DNA of 64,000 nucleotides, taken from positions 35,006,309 through 35,070,308 of the forward strand of contig CM063506.1 of assembly GCA_032207245.1 (NCBI GenBank), in the 5' to 3' direction. Shown piece by piece: positions 11,481-26,172 of the stretch. The stretch's first letter is position 1. Every line of letters starts with the position of its first letter. The notes below the pieces were generated by a model, which saw only the letters and a program-made list of their open reading frames with translations, was not told the origin of the DNA and did not search any database. The stretch comes from Pardosa pseudoannulata. Its lineage: Eukaryota; Arthropoda; Arachnida; Araneae; Lycosidae. A program made the position numbers and the translations under genes.

Positions 11481-11885
11481 AGTTTACAAAACCTTGCCAT
11501 AAATAAATCCAAATCAAAAGGGAAAAAATGGACTACTTTAGACGAAGACTCCGCCCCCCCCCCGCATAGAATTTTTTGCTTTCATTTCTTTGGATGTCTA
11601 AATAAATAAAATATTGTACAAACAATCAAACTGGAAAAAAGCATAATTTATAAGAATGTTTTGTACAAAAATAATATACTCATTGATCGGTAAAAATAGT
11701 GCAACAAACACTACGATAAGAGGCGTTCGTTCAACTACAGAAGCATGTACTATTTATGTTCCTAAGCCCACCTCCACTCCCAGTTTACTTACTGCAATGG
11801 GAAAAATAAAAGTATGCCATAAAATAAACCCAATCTCGAAGCAAAAGAAGAGAACTACTCTGGGTTAGGCTGCCCCCATAGCATT

Positions 11886-12533
11886 TATGTATATGAAGCT
11901 TTTAGCTGTTTTATTGATCATTCCGCAACCCGCATTAAGAGCCAGTAGCCGGGTCGCTCACCTGCGTGATGGCATAGCATCTATTTCCTGGAAAATGCCA
12001 AAAAACACTTTCACAGTTCATCTCGAACTCCAGAACAAAAATAGGACAGGAAGCACTTCGCGGTTGGTCAGCTAATCCGACAGGTGTGATGTGCTACGAG
12101 CACGTGAGGAAAACCGTATATTTTTGTTTTCGGGCACATTATCCCCTTTCGCTTATTACAGAAATAAACTCGTCATATAAAAAGAAGCTTTTTCGCCCAA
12201 TACAAACACACAAATATTTTGGTATCAACAGAGGACAACATCGAAAACAATTCTTTGAAAATATTTTCTTATTAGAATTATATAGTTTATATTGGTTTTT
12301 ACCAGTGATTTCCCAATAAACGGCTCCACCCATCTGTAGTCGTTGAAAAGATAAATCTAAAGGGGGGGGGATAATCTAAGTGGTCTTCAAACTTTTAAGA
12401 GTCATGGCTCCCTCAGAACTGTGATCTACTGGCGGAGCTTTGTTGTGTATACACAGTGCAAATCGGAATTCCCTCCGGAGAAGACATTCAGTTTGAAAAC
12501 TTAAACAAATGCAGCAAAAAATAACATTGCACT
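11886..12533. other. No gene established
   Basis: Of more balanced base composition than its surroundings. A 62-codon frame at 11887-12075 begins with a hydrophobic stretch but has no recognisable relatives; I treat it as chance. Confidence 0.4.
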
Positions 12534-12988
12534 CAGGGCTCGACTTACAGAAATGGGGGCCCAGGTAAAACCCATTCATCGGGCCTTTAAAGTTGACTCA
12601 CCAATGAAGTTAGTAAAATAGGATTAGTTTAAAATAAAATGAAAAATTATGAAATAAGTAAAATTGTAAAAAAAAAATTACAAAAAAAAAATCCAAGAAG
12701 TTAAAGCGTATATTAGAATTTTGTAAGTCCTTACCCGAGGAATTTTCCTGCCTAAAACAGAATGTAGCTGCGTATTCTACAGTTTTTGCCAGTACATACA
12801 TTTGTGAACTAGCTCTCTAATGATACTGAATAAGTCAAAAACTAAAACAAGAAATTGTCAATAATTTAGAGTGAATTTTAGACATACGCATCATATTTTT
12901 AACTTGAAATGGCAGTTAATTTGGGAGCCCCCTTTTGACTGGGGGCCCGGGGGCTTGCTCCGTTTGACCTGTCGGAAATCAGGCCCTG
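12534..12988. mobile_element. hAT-type MITE, TSD ATTGCACT
   Basis: 455 bp with ends CAGGGCTCGACTTACAG and (complement) CAGGGCCTGATTTCCG. Flanked by the perfect 8-bp duplication ATTGCACT at 12526-12533 and 12989-12996. No coding capacity. Confidence 0.92.
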
Positions 12989-13028
12989 ATTGCACTAAAT
13001 GTAAAACCAATTCGTTTTATTGCAGTCG

Positions 13029-13169
13029 TTACAGGTGTTCTATAGGGGACACTTTAGTAAAATGACATACATCAATGCGATAGTCTATTTCTTGCCAGAC
13101 TCTATACAAAGTGGTGCTATCAACGGTATTCACAACACGTAAGATCCTTTCACGCAGTTCTGCAAAATC
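13029..13169 (-). pseudogene. C-terminal remnant of a mariner/IS630-like transposase
   Basis: The last 46 codons of a transposase are still open: AELRERILRVVN, then LYRVWQEIDYRIDVCHFTK and IEHL plus stop TAA at 13031-13029. The pattern (ELxxRI...VWxExxYRxDVCxxxxxxxIEHL, stop) is what I recognise from the ends of DDE transposases of the IS630-Tc1-mariner group in arthropods. The DDE core and N-terminus are absent, so it cannot be active. Confidence 0.7.
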
Positions 13170-13297
13170 ACACAATTAAGGGGTTAAGAAAACAAAATCT
13201 TTTACACAGCCCTAAAAGAAAAAGTCAAACGATGTTAAAGCAACACCAACTAAATTACTGTGATTCAGTAGACGTAGATTAAATTACTTGAGCAGCC

Positions 13298-13348
13298 ATG
13301 GCAAAAGAGGTACGTCGTCTTCAAAAACTCGCCCAATCTAACGACGAG
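13298..13348 (+). CDS. Candidate first coding exon (unknown protein)
   Basis: ATG in context GCAGCCATGG opens MAKEVRRLQKLAQSNDE, followed directly by donor GTAATT. The 51 bp are CpG-rich in an AT-rich setting, as is common for first exons. I recognise no family and cannot find the next exon, so this may be chance. Confidence 0.25.
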
Positions 13349-14292
13349 GTAATTTTAAGTACAACAGCCGATATAAAGAACTTAAATAGTTTCTGTAGTT
13401 GAAGCAATGTTCGTTTTTGCTGTATTGGTTTTAGTTTTTGCAATACAACGTATTGAAATCCCGGAGGAAATTATGATTAACCCTATATATATTAATAGAT
13501 GTTAGTTACACTATACAGGTGATTATACTAATAGATACCAAAATGTACTGTCTCTATCACTTTGGATATTATTATTAGCAATTCACAAGGAATTGTGTAA
13601 AAATTTAGGATTATCAGATAATATTGATAAACTGATAAATAAGAAATCAAAAAGAATGTAGTTTATAGATGTATTTTATTGCCTTTTCGTTCAATTTAAA
13701 AATATTTTACATAAATTATGTATACATTTGTCTATTTACTTTTTTGATTCCTAGTAAATTACAAACACGAGTCATAATAGTAAGCTTCTATGCATTGTTC
13801 TAAAGATTCCTCTAGGAATCTGTATTGGTAGAGGGCAGCCAAATACTATCTTACACGTAGGCCTTGATTCTAAATAAATGTTATAATTTATAAAATGTTA
13901 AGTACTTTCTGCTGGTGTTGTAAATAATTTATTCACAGTCACGCAATTTACGGAATTTCTGCATTCATCGTTTTCCATTCGCTTGAAAAACAATGTATGG
14001 AAGTTCCCCTACCATTTGTTTCCTCTTATTTAATAAGAAATGACGATATATATATATTAATAACTATGCCTTTTTTTTAGTAAACTAGATTTTTTTAGAA
14101 AATTTCTTCGTGTTAAATCCCATGTGCGTCTACGCTAAATTTCTTCTCTGACAAACTGTCAAATTTCAGCATTTCTCTTTCCTAATTTGCAATTTATGTG
14201 TGTCCTCTAAACTGTGTTATACAATCGCTTTTCAACTTCTTTAAACAATGAGTGTGTTTTTGTGTGAGTGGGTGTGCTTACACTGATTTATT
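13349..14292. other. No gene seen
   Basis: AT-rich DNA without recognisable repeats or reading frames. Confidence 0.5.
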
Positions 14293-15890
<1,598 letters not shown>

Positions 15891-16452
15891 ATCGTTTTAC
15901 ATCGACAAATACTGAGTGTTACGTCACCACAAAAACAAAATTTTTTGTCTGGATATTTACATATTTTTATTCAAATCTGAGCATTCATCTGAATATTTCC
16001 GCAAATAATGGTTCTGAAGCTCTTAAAATAAATTATTCGCAAGAGTCATTTCGAGAGTAGTTTAGCCATTCAACCATGTAACGAAATAAAAGTCAGAGTT
16101 GCGGGACTAAACTCTTCATACTGCTACATTATTTTCTTCTCTTTTCCACACAATTAATTGAAATGCTTTTACACTGTTATATTTATTAGACATGTTTTCG
16201 GCTTACACTTGTTATACCAGGGGCGGCAAATTTCAATAAGGCATCGATCACACTCACTTGATTTCCTTCAAATTATTTTTTGGAAAATATCAGTACATAA
16301 CTATATGGTCAAATGTTTATTAAAAATGCTATGCTTATAGCGATCTTGTGTTAAAATTTGAGAAAAGCATTAGAGTAACTATAATAAAGAAATACCGTAA
16401 AATTAGACAAACATTTGCATCAAAAAATAAATGAGAAATAATCGTAAAATAA

Positions 16453-16454
<2 letters not shown>
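15891..16454. other. No gene seen
   Basis: AT-rich single-copy-looking sequence between repeats; nothing recognisable. Confidence 0.5.

Positions 16455-16527
<73 letters not shown>
16455..16527. repeat. (TA)n microsatellite
   Basis: Pure TA dinucleotides. The following bases 16529-16545 (ATGGACGAGTGGTTAAG) resemble the start of a class II tRNA head but nothing else of a tRNA follows. Confidence 0.95.
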
Positions 16528-16528
<1 letters not shown>

Positions 16529-16864
16529 CATGGACGAGTGGTTAAGGCATGGAAGACACATTTCATTTCATATATAAAAACTTCTTTATTGTAATCCTTC
16601 TGTCCATAGCTATGCCATTTAGATATCCTTTGTTCTCATCTTGTAGCAACAAGCGTGGAGGATGTTATCAGCCCGAGTTTCCGCTCAGAACTGACTCTTT
16701 TGGCGTTGCTACCTAAGCAAAATTCTTATGTCTACTTCCGCGTCAGCTCTTTTACTCTGTATAGTTCCGCTCCAGGGTGTGTCTTTCTCCTTACGTTGTC
16801 GTTAAAGAGTTCCAAATATTTTTAATTATTACTCGCTTAATTCTTAACCCCTATTTTTAAACCT

Positions 16865-17053
<189 letters not shown>

Positions 17054-17054
<1 letters not shown>

Positions 17055-17352
17055 ACGATTTTAAAAAGGGAACTCTTTTATAATAATAAAATAAATGAAA
17101 AAGACCCACGCTTGCGTAACCTTTTGGAGTAATCCGGTCAAGCGGAAAGATATTTGAAGAATTTGATGATTAAGCGAACCGATATGAGTTAGTTAGCACG
17201 TGGACATGGAGCTGTCAACACCTTTCCACGCTTAGCTCCGCCACGAACAAATGAAAATGGCGCAAGTTTTGCTTTTAAATGAACCGATGGTTTAATAAAC
17301 TTATTATCAAGAAAGACTGTTTTCCGTTCGCCTTAACATTGGACCATGTCAT
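17054..17352 (+). mobile_element. ~300-bp interspersed repeat, copy 1, flanked by microsatellites
   Basis: Nearly the same sequence occurs at 43378-43660 (shared AACCTTTTGGAGTAATC, TTAGCACGTGGACATGGAG, CATGGAGCTGTCAACACC). Both copies lie between TA-repeat tracts. No coding capacity; family unknown. Confidence 0.75.
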
Positions 17353-18984
17353 ATATATAACAAAAATTTTACTTTGGGTGAAATCATGCATTAATAAAAC
17401 CATAGGAATTTACAGAAATAGCTAATGTAAAAACAAAATCGTATATAACCCTATATTAAAACTGAAAAAATAAGAAATGTACATGAAAACTACAACCCTG
17501 TGGCAAGTTTTTGCCACCATTAAAACCTGCCACAAGAGCGAGATTTAGTTTTGTATTTTTTAAATACTTTATTTCTAAGAAAAGAAATGTATAAAAATAT
17601 TTTATCATTTATAATTCTTTGTAGCTTGGCAGCATGGATCATAACTGTTTTATATTATTTTTTATTAATTTTATTGAAGTAATAATATCATAAGAATTTA
17701 TGAAAATGACTAGTGCAAAAAGAAAATTGTATATAATCCTATAAAAAGACTAAGAAAATAAGAAATGTGTATAATTTTACATAGATTATAGAAATACAAC
17801 TTAAATGTATAGATAAATTTAGTTTTTCTAAATTAAAACTTTACATTCAGTAGTTCATGGTTAAGTTATAGCAATCAACTATTATTAAGAACTTAATTTG
17901 ATTAAATATTATTTAGTTATTTAACATCAGCTCTCTTTCTATTACAAAATACTTTAAATAAATGTCCATATACTAACAATATGCTAGTAATCAATAATGC
18001 ATAACAACAACTAATGGGAAAAAAATTGTGATGCATTAATGACATACATGATGGAGTAAATGATTTGTTCATATTTTGTAAAATATTTAACCCTGCACGA
18101 ATATCCCAATGAGTTTTACTTTCTATCAAATGTTCTTAAATCAGTATTATTTTATTATTTTTTTAAGTACTAAAATTACACATAATTTAACTACATTTTT
18201 ATTTTAAAATTATGATTGAAATATATCATAAAACTGAATAGCTCAATTGAGAGCATTTTATATTTGTTTAAAAATTTAAAATGAAACAGCAAATAATAGA
18301 AATAAACAATTTTAAGCATTTAGTAAATAACAATATTATTTTATCTCTCTATATTAAATTTTAAAATTTTTGTATAATTTATAATAAAAGTGTTTTCTAA
18401 CCCTTTTTCCTAATTTTACTTACGAAATATACAAACTATCAGTTTAAAAAGATTATGAGTGTTTATCTTTAGTTGAGAATGTTCAAATGTACACATGTTG
18501 CATAAAATATTACTTATGCATCATAGTCTCTCTGTTTTTATTACTTTAAAAGCCCAATTTAGTTTTAATTTTCATATAACAATATCCTTAAATACTAAAT
18601 ATTAAGATGAAAAAAAAAATTCCAAACTACAATTGAAGGGGAAATATATAAATAAAATTTCAATATTTTATTAGCAGGATTTATGACAAAGAATTTCTGT
18701 TAAAGTCAATTAATATCTCCACTTAATTTTATCTTTTCTTTATTAGTGCGAACTTAAAAATTTTTTCCATTCTATATCAGGAAGAATATACTTTCGATAA
18801 AACTTTCTCTAATTAAAAAAAAATTAACAAAAGAAATTAATATAAACTGTATAATATATTAGAATCTAAAAAGTATGAAATTTCATGAGTTTCTTTGCAC
18901 ATCCCACAATCTTATATGTATGAATAATGGTTGAAATAATTTAAATCCTACAAATAATCTATAAATTGATTGATTGATTGATTT

Positions 18985-18985
<1 letters not shown>
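17353..18985. other. No established gene; one weak candidate exon
   Basis: AT-rich. A minus-strand frame at 18129-17917 would encode a 70-residue tail with a hydrophobic segment (CCYALLITSILLVYGHLF). Without splice partners or a family match I do not call it. Confidence 0.35.
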
Positions 18986-18987
<2 letters not shown>

Positions 18988-19025
<38 letters not shown>

Positions 19026-19104
19026 TATATACATATACATATATATATACACGTACATACATATATATGCATATATATATACATACACACACACACACAC
19101 ACAC
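18988..19104. repeat. (TA)n/(CA)n microsatellite
   Basis: TA repeat to about 19021, mixed TATACA tracts and CA repeat 19085-19104; preceded by a GATT tetranucleotide run at 18966-18982. Confidence 0.95.
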
Positions 19105-21790
19105 TATATATATACTCCCTAGGAATAATTAATACAGACTAATGTCAATTACAAAAGAAAAAGAATTTGAACCAATTTATTTCTTTATTTTGTATATATG
19201 ATAAAAATAAATATGTTCATATACGATATTTAGTATAAGTTCTACAACCATGTAACATTAACAGCTTTCGCATTTAAACTATACACCTAATTCATATTAG
19301 ATCATTTCAATCAATTTCAGACACCAGCTCCACAATTTGCAAAAAAATTTAATAGTTGAATTGTAAAACAACAAATTATATGAAACACATGTTGGCCAAA
19401 AATAATATATATGTACACAAACACAAAAATATATTTAATTATAAAAAAAATTTTTAGAGTAAAATAAATTTGTAAAACAAACTATCACTGTGATATTTGC
19501 ATCAAGAAATTTAAATTTTTAGGAAGTGAACAGTTACTTTAAATACTAAACATTAAAACTATTTTTATATTAGAATTAATTTTTTAAGTACAGAAAAAAA
19601 ATTATACCTAAAAATTAGAAAATATTCAGGTTGTTTATAATTACATCTTTATTTATTTATTTTTTCAGTAAATTTTATTTATTTATTTATTTATTTATTT
19701 TTTTTTTGTTAGCATTAATTTCCATTTAATATACGTTTGGATTCACTACTTTTCATAAAACTATGTTTCGAGAACTTAACGTTAAAAGAAATAATCTTTT
19801 TTTTTTTTTAATTTAACAAGAAAGTAGCAATTTTTCCAATTAAAATATAATAGTTACAAAACGATCAAACAAGAAACTACAGGAGGAAAATATTGTATAT
19901 TTGTGGAGGGTGGAGGTTAAAATTAATTTAATTTCCAAAACAAAAAAATTTAAATAGAACCGTTGTACATGTGATATTAAACAGCAAACTTTTTTATATA
20001 AAATAACCATTAATGCATATATACGTACAAAACATTCCACAGGGAAATTAATTACATTATTAAAATTATACTAATTTAACTTTCAGAAATATTCAATTTA
20101 AATTAGCAATAACTTGAATAATTTGCAGTGTCAAGCAGACGTTAAAAAACACACCTGTTTGACAGGCGGATAACTTTTTAAAAATTTTCGTTATAATACT
20201 AAATGCCGCCGAGAACTATGTCAACTATATATACATGCAAATATATTTTCATATATAGGGCTTAATTGCTCTCACTTACATAAATGAAACATCTGGTACC
20301 ATGTTATTCCGTACGATTGGAAACTCTAATGTTGTTAACGGCACAACACACACTTACACATCTTAAACTTCGCCATGGTTACAGAACTTCTTACGCGGTT
20401 AAAACTTATTTTCGAAGTTAACGTAAGTTTCATTTTCTCAACTGAAAGTTTAATGCCACACCGAGAAAGTTAAAAATCTAAAAATTAATAGTAGTTTTTG
20501 TTTTGCTATTTATTTTCTCTCATAATTAAGTATCTAATATTTTATATTAAATTACATACATAAAATAATTTGGGTATCAAAGTAAAGTTAAATGAATTTC
20601 AAAAGTATAGCAAATGAAATTATTTGTGTTAATCTGCGAAAAAAAAAATAGGTGTAGAGTATATAATATTACGCTAAGAAAATAAATATTAACTTTTAAG
20701 AATTAGGATTTAAATGTAGTAAAACATAGAACAATAACATTACTTTGCATTCTGCATATTTTGGCATGAAATGTAGGTATAATTGCAGAGAATCTTTCCC
20801 GTATGGAATGTTTCCTATCTTGTATTCTCAAATATATTACCAATAAATAAACAGTCAACAAAAAACAGTAAAAGTATTCAGTTTTAGACACAAAAAAATT
20901 GTTTAAATGAGCCATCTAAAAAAGTTTCTTGTATAGAAATACTAAAATAAATCTTAACCTTTATTGTAATGTTTCCTTTCTAAAGATATTTAAAGATAGA
21001 TTTATTCTCTACTCTGTCGTTCAGGACATTGAGATTAACAATGTATCTTTTACATGCAAATTCTTCAAAAGAACTTAACGCTAAACCTTAATTTGTGATT
21101 AATTCTAATGATTAACAATATATAAGCTTAACACTCATTAATCATCCTAGATAAATAATAAAAAGTAATCTGTAATAAATATTACAGAACTCTTTATGCT
21201 TATTCTAATGTTTATATAATTAGTTTTCTCCTTTCATAAGTACCTGATTAATTTTTTAAAAATAGTTTAGATTTAATTTAAAATAGTTATTTAGCTAATT
21301 GTTATAACTGATATTAAAACAAATATAGGCAAAAAATAAAGTTCCATTAAATATAAATGTTTTGTTTTCATCCTTTTATATTTTTTATTCAAAACAACAT
21401 TCAAAAGTTTTCAAAACATCTGACAACTTAATTTTTCTACGACTGCAGGATTATAATTAAGGGTGATATGAAGAATAAAAGAATTCTGTTGTGATAAAAC
21501 AATATTATTAGGAAAGTCTCGAAGAGAGGAGGTGACTGATCTAGACACTCAGAGGAAGGGGCGCAAGTATCTATAATTTAGTTAACTATGTTCAGTCACT
21601 TTTCAGTTTTATTTTTAGATAATCTATTCGAATCTCCTCTAGTTTGACCTCACCACAGTTACATACAAAAACTGAGAGTTATATAGTCCTTTTATTCTAA
21701 CGTTTTCAACAAAAAAAAAGATCATACATTTGAATACTTATGACAAAAGTTTCCGTGAATAAATACGAAAAAGGTATAGGGGATATTTAT
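19105..21790. other. No gene established
   Basis: AT-rich DNA with an ATTT tetranucleotide run at about 19672-19700. Near 20375 a CCATGG offers a short ATG-plus-donor exon on either strand, but no downstream exons could be tied to it. Confidence 0.4.
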
Positions 21791-24020
21791 AGGTCCATAG
21801 TAACGGGATCCTAGTAGTCAATGTGCAAAGTTAGAATTCCAGGGTGCTGGGTTTGATATTGGAAGGTGCACAAGACATTTCCCTGCACTTCCACAAAGCA
21901 TGCATTGTAAATCTGTGAATCTGGGTATCCTCTCTCTGGGAGATTGGCAGGCGGGAGAAACGTACTATATCAGTAGCGAGAATTTTAATATTTTACATCC
22001 GTCAGGGCAGGTGACCTTTTAGGAGCTATTTGGTCTCCATGCAAGATTTTGCTCTATAAACTGTTTGCATTAAATGTCAATCTTGATGAGTTACATGCCT
22101 TGAGGTCAAAATTGGTGTTGAAAGTTCGAAAAGCTAAGTTACGAAATTTCATTTGCCAACAGGAAAATTTAATGCAACATGTCAGTAAAATGTCCTTTCT
22201 GCTATTACTTATTGACGTCTTCTCAATGAATTGAAGCATTTTTAATGACGTTATTCGTTTTACTGTATTTCAAGAGCGACTACATAGCCCCGTTTGATAT
22301 GCCAACGTAAGATATAAACCAGGAAATTACTCCGAAACCTGAACCATGAGACGATTTTAAGTGTAATGTTCGTGTTCAAAAATCTGAAATTTATAAAGGG
22401 AAAATGTCTTTATGCCTGTAAAAATTTCATTGTTGAACAGAGTAATACGGTAAGAAACTCTTTTTAAAGTATTTTTACAAGAGCGTCTATTTCTCAAAGG
22501 TTTGAGATTCGAGCTTGTGAAATGGGTCATTTTTTTATCACACTGAGCTGAGGTTTTAAGCGTTTATTATTTACGACAATTTTGTGCTTAGTTATTAATA
22601 TCAGTAAAACATGTTCCATTAATTAGTAAAAGAACTTAATTGTTTCTTTCAGATATTAAAAATTTACATATTAATGAATTTAACAGCGCCTAGAAGACCT
22701 AGTAACCTGGTAACATTTTGTTGAATTGAAATTTTGTTAAATGGAATAAAATTTTTAGGGAGAATTATGTTTTTTATAATCACTCTTTTTTCAGTTTCAT
22801 GATAAAATAGATTAATTTCGTTATATAGATTTAAAATAACCTATCAGTCCCTTCACCTGCTTTTCTTAAACGCTGGTGTTTTACATTCGTCAAAATCGAA
22901 TGCAGTGAATCCCTAAGGCTAAGTCATACTATTCTTCACCCCAATTTAAAATGCCAACGTAAGATTATTTTATGTTTGGGTTACTCTTTTCTTGATGTTC
23001 CAAATTGCGTTTTGACCTATCTCAACTTCAGAGATTAGTGTTTTATACTCTCAATTCACCAGAAACTCCGTAAAACATTTTACCTTGACCTTCTACCACC
23101 CATGACAGTAAAGTGTATTGTCCTTTCCTGTCGAATTGTTAAAATTTAAAATTTTAAAAGTGTTATTTACCCTCTCCCCTTATGTAACTGTCATCGGGAA
23201 TAAGTACCGAAAAAATGTAGAATGCTGAAAAAATTTAGATTTTTTTAATGGAATATTGGAAACGTTTTACTATGTGTATTTTTTTCCTGCATTTGCAATT
23301 TCGTAATATAATAAAATGGTGTTTATCTTCTGTAATGGATGCTTGGATTCACCACATCAAATTAGGCGATTTCACGTAGTAGGGCAAATTCTCAAATTAT
23401 GACAATTCTGACTTTAGTTTTAAACGGAAGGGCAGTTTATTGTTTGTCTATTGGCTGTTGTAAACATGAAAATGAATGGGAAGGGCATTATAGTAGTTCG
23501 TGACGTTGCGACAAATTTCCTTATATTAAATGATTTGGATTGTTTGACTTCATGGTAAAAGTTTTGCCACTCGAGACCTAGTTAGGCAGAGACCTACTGC
23601 TAAGAATGACATTGCACGTTCATAAAATCTAAAAAATGGGACTCTTACCTGGACCCTGATTTCAAATACCTGCACCTTAGCTATTCAGTCTTATTCCAAT
23701 CTTAAATTTTTTTGACAAAACCAATTGTGATAAATTTTATTCTATACGTAAATGCTTAGGCTTTTCCTCATTACTAGGTTATTTGAAATTCACATACTTT
23801 TCTTTTTAAATAATGTAACAAACACTTGTTTCTCAACATTTGATTATTCATCAACCCAGATTTTTCGGCCGTTTAATTGTGGAAGCAACACATATGAGAC
23901 CAACATAAATTAACCATAGGCAAATAGCACAAATACATCAACACTTTAATCAGGAATTCAATTATAGATCTCTTCATAAGATCTCATTACATTAATATCC
24001 CTAAGTGGGTGGCTAATTCA
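21791..24020. other. No gene established; possible old SINE near 21795-21990
   Basis: 21795-21990 has a retroposon-like look (GGGTTTGATATTGG as a decayed B-box, then GGGAGATTGGCAGGCGGGAG), but one copy is not enough to prove it. The remainder is unremarkable. Confidence 0.3.
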
Positions 24021-24024
24021 TTGT

Positions 24025-24191
24025 TATTGGCCAAATGGTAGGGCGCTACTCTTCGGAACCGGAGTCCGCGGATGCGATTCCCGCTCGTAGCATGGTTGTT
24101 TGTGGCCGTTCAGAAGCGGTTTTAAGCAGTAGACTCCTGTCTTATTAGCCCTCGTGTAGCAAAAATGTAGCCCATAGGTCTCCAAATCAAA
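24025..24191 (+). mobile_element. tRNA-derived SINE, copy F
   Basis: Plus orientation: head with A-box-like TGGCCAAATGGTAGG and decayed B-box GATGCGATTCCCG. Body AGCATGG...GGCCGTTCAGAAGCGG... follows and ends CTCCAAATCAAAC. Confidence 0.8.
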
Positions 24192-24384
24192 CACATAGCA
24201 TACATATTGTAACATTCCTCCAATTACTTTTTTCTCCATTTCTTTTTATTACGAATCATTATTGTGATTAAGGTAAACGTTCTTACATGTTTCGATTACC
24301 AAAGACGCATTTATATACTGGTTAGAAACCTTTTACTTACAAATGGCTTATTAGTTTTCTTAGAGTGTTAGCAGACCAAAGCCT

Positions 24385-24396
24385 CATACACACACA

Positions 24397-24431
<35 letters not shown>

Positions 24432-24433
24432 AA
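24385..24433. repeat. (CA)n followed by (A)n
   Basis: CA dinucleotides 24387-24410, then about 24 A residues. Confidence 0.9.
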
Positions 24434-24969
24434 GAGTCAAAGTGGTATAAACCTTTTTATAAAGGTACATTGTGTATCATTACACATTCTCTCTCATTTA
24501 CACAGAGGAAGAATTGGGGTAGATATTTAATTGTAGGCTATAAAGTTATACTCAACTCTAATTTTTTACTAATGGTATAAATAAGGAGTGATTGCAATCA
24601 CACTACAAAAATCTTAACTACTGCAGAGCAAAAATCCAACACAATTACATATAATTCATAATATAAACTGATTATACATGCAGACATACACGAGCCCTCA
24701 ATTTTAATTTAATTTCATTAGCAAAGCAAATAGTATAATTTTCAAATTCATTAAAAATTAATTTGTTTTACTTGATTTTTTCATAAACATTCTTGGTCCT
24801 ACTTGCTAAGACCTTGGGATCAAATTTTAGAAAACCCAAAATGCAATACAAGAAATAAATATTTCTCAAAAAATATGTATCGTAATTTTTGTTGAAAATC
24901 TGACATTACACTGGAACATCCATGCCAAATAAAATTTCAGTTTTGGAAATCCTAAGGGGTGTAGCAAGG

Positions 24970-25015
24970 TTGGTTGGTTGGGAGCACTACGGTCTACTTT
25001 TTTGCAACTCGAGGG
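24970..25015 (-). mobile_element. 5'-truncated SINE (copy G) with 18-bp TSD
   Basis: Only the 3' end of the SINE family is present (minus orientation). Flanked by the perfect repeat CTAAGGGGTGTAGCAAGG at 24952-24969 and 25016-25033, showing a truncated retrotransposition. Confidence 0.85.
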
Positions 25016-26172
25016 CTAAGGGGTGTAGCAAGGAGGAAGAAAATTTAAAATGTTCCTGCAATATTACTGATATTATTGGAAAGCATTGGAATATCAGGTT
25101 GCAAGAGAGACTGCATTGTCACTTAAATGAAGGAAAGACTGAGAATATGTTACGTTAAAGATTTAACATAAGTTATTCGTAAAGTAATCAAACATTTGAA
25201 ATAGTTTTACATATGGGAGTTTGATTCTTTACAGAATTAGGTGTGGTGAGGTAATGAAAAAGTCATACTATTTGTAAAATCAAATGCACTCAATTTTTAA
25301 GTGACATGCTTGCACTCAGAGCTACAATCTTAGGTTGGGTTGGAGAGATAATACACTTACTCTGTCAACTTTAAATTATATTTGGTAGAACCATTCCAAC
25401 AGGTATTCTAGTCTATATGAAAACAGGAAATAATTTTTTATTATTGTACTAAGTGAAGAAGTTTAAATAGTTTTTGCTGTTACTGACTCATTACTAGCCT
25501 ACTGGCCATTTGTGCTGAGTATGCAAACCACCCTAATACCCCACATACAAGCGGCAAAATTTAGGGACACAAAATTTGGTCAGTACCCAGTTGGAAGCTA
25601 CAAGTGTAAGAACAAATACATTGCCCAACGATTTATTCTCAAATGCAGCAAACAAGTATTACACATAACTCTTCCATAAATTTCCTTTTAATGAGTATTT
25701 TTATGAATTTAAAGTTTGTAGCATAATTTTTATGAACTTCCTATACTCCTAATGCAAGCTCCTTGTGTATCATTTAATTTACTTAATGACACAATTGTCA
25801 GAATGGAACAAATTTTCATCATAGAGTCAAGAATACCTGTAGTCCATCCATAACTTTTCACTTAGGGGCAAAATCATTTTATTATAATTAACATTATCAT
25901 GAATTAAATTTCAATGACTTCTTTTCATATTATTTAGCACTTTAAAAGTTATGTTAAGATACCCTAAATGTATTAAAAATGTATTTTTAGATATTAAGTT
26001 TTTTGAATTCTAGTTTGATTAATCTAAATAAACAAAACTTAATGTTTGATATATTGAAATTGAGTTTGGTGCAGAAATTTTCTGGTTGCATCCTTGTTGA
26101 TATAGCAACAAAACTTAATTTAAATAACAGTATACTATCATTTACAATATTTTTTTTTGTTATACTTAAATT

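Larger units (their letters stand above)
7735..11885 (+). repeat. ~310-bp tandem repeat broken up by insertions
   Basis: At least four copies share, in order, a GCAATGGGAAAAATAAA block, an AACCCAATCT block, CCATAGAATTTGCT, CTTTGGATGCCTAAAATA and ATAATATACTCATTGATCG. Copies lie at 7735-8298 continued at 9191-9290, 10610-10935, about 11490-11565, and 11565-11885. SINE E, Helitron B and other sequence interrupt the array. Confidence 0.7.

Noticed and set aside
11887..12075. 62-codon frame with signal-peptide-like start
   Set aside because: No family match, no splice context, and it lies in repeat-derived sequence.
16529..16560. tRNA-Ser-like start TGGACGAGTGGTTAAGGC
   Set aside because: Only a D-arm-like segment is present; no anticodon arm, variable arm or B-box follows.
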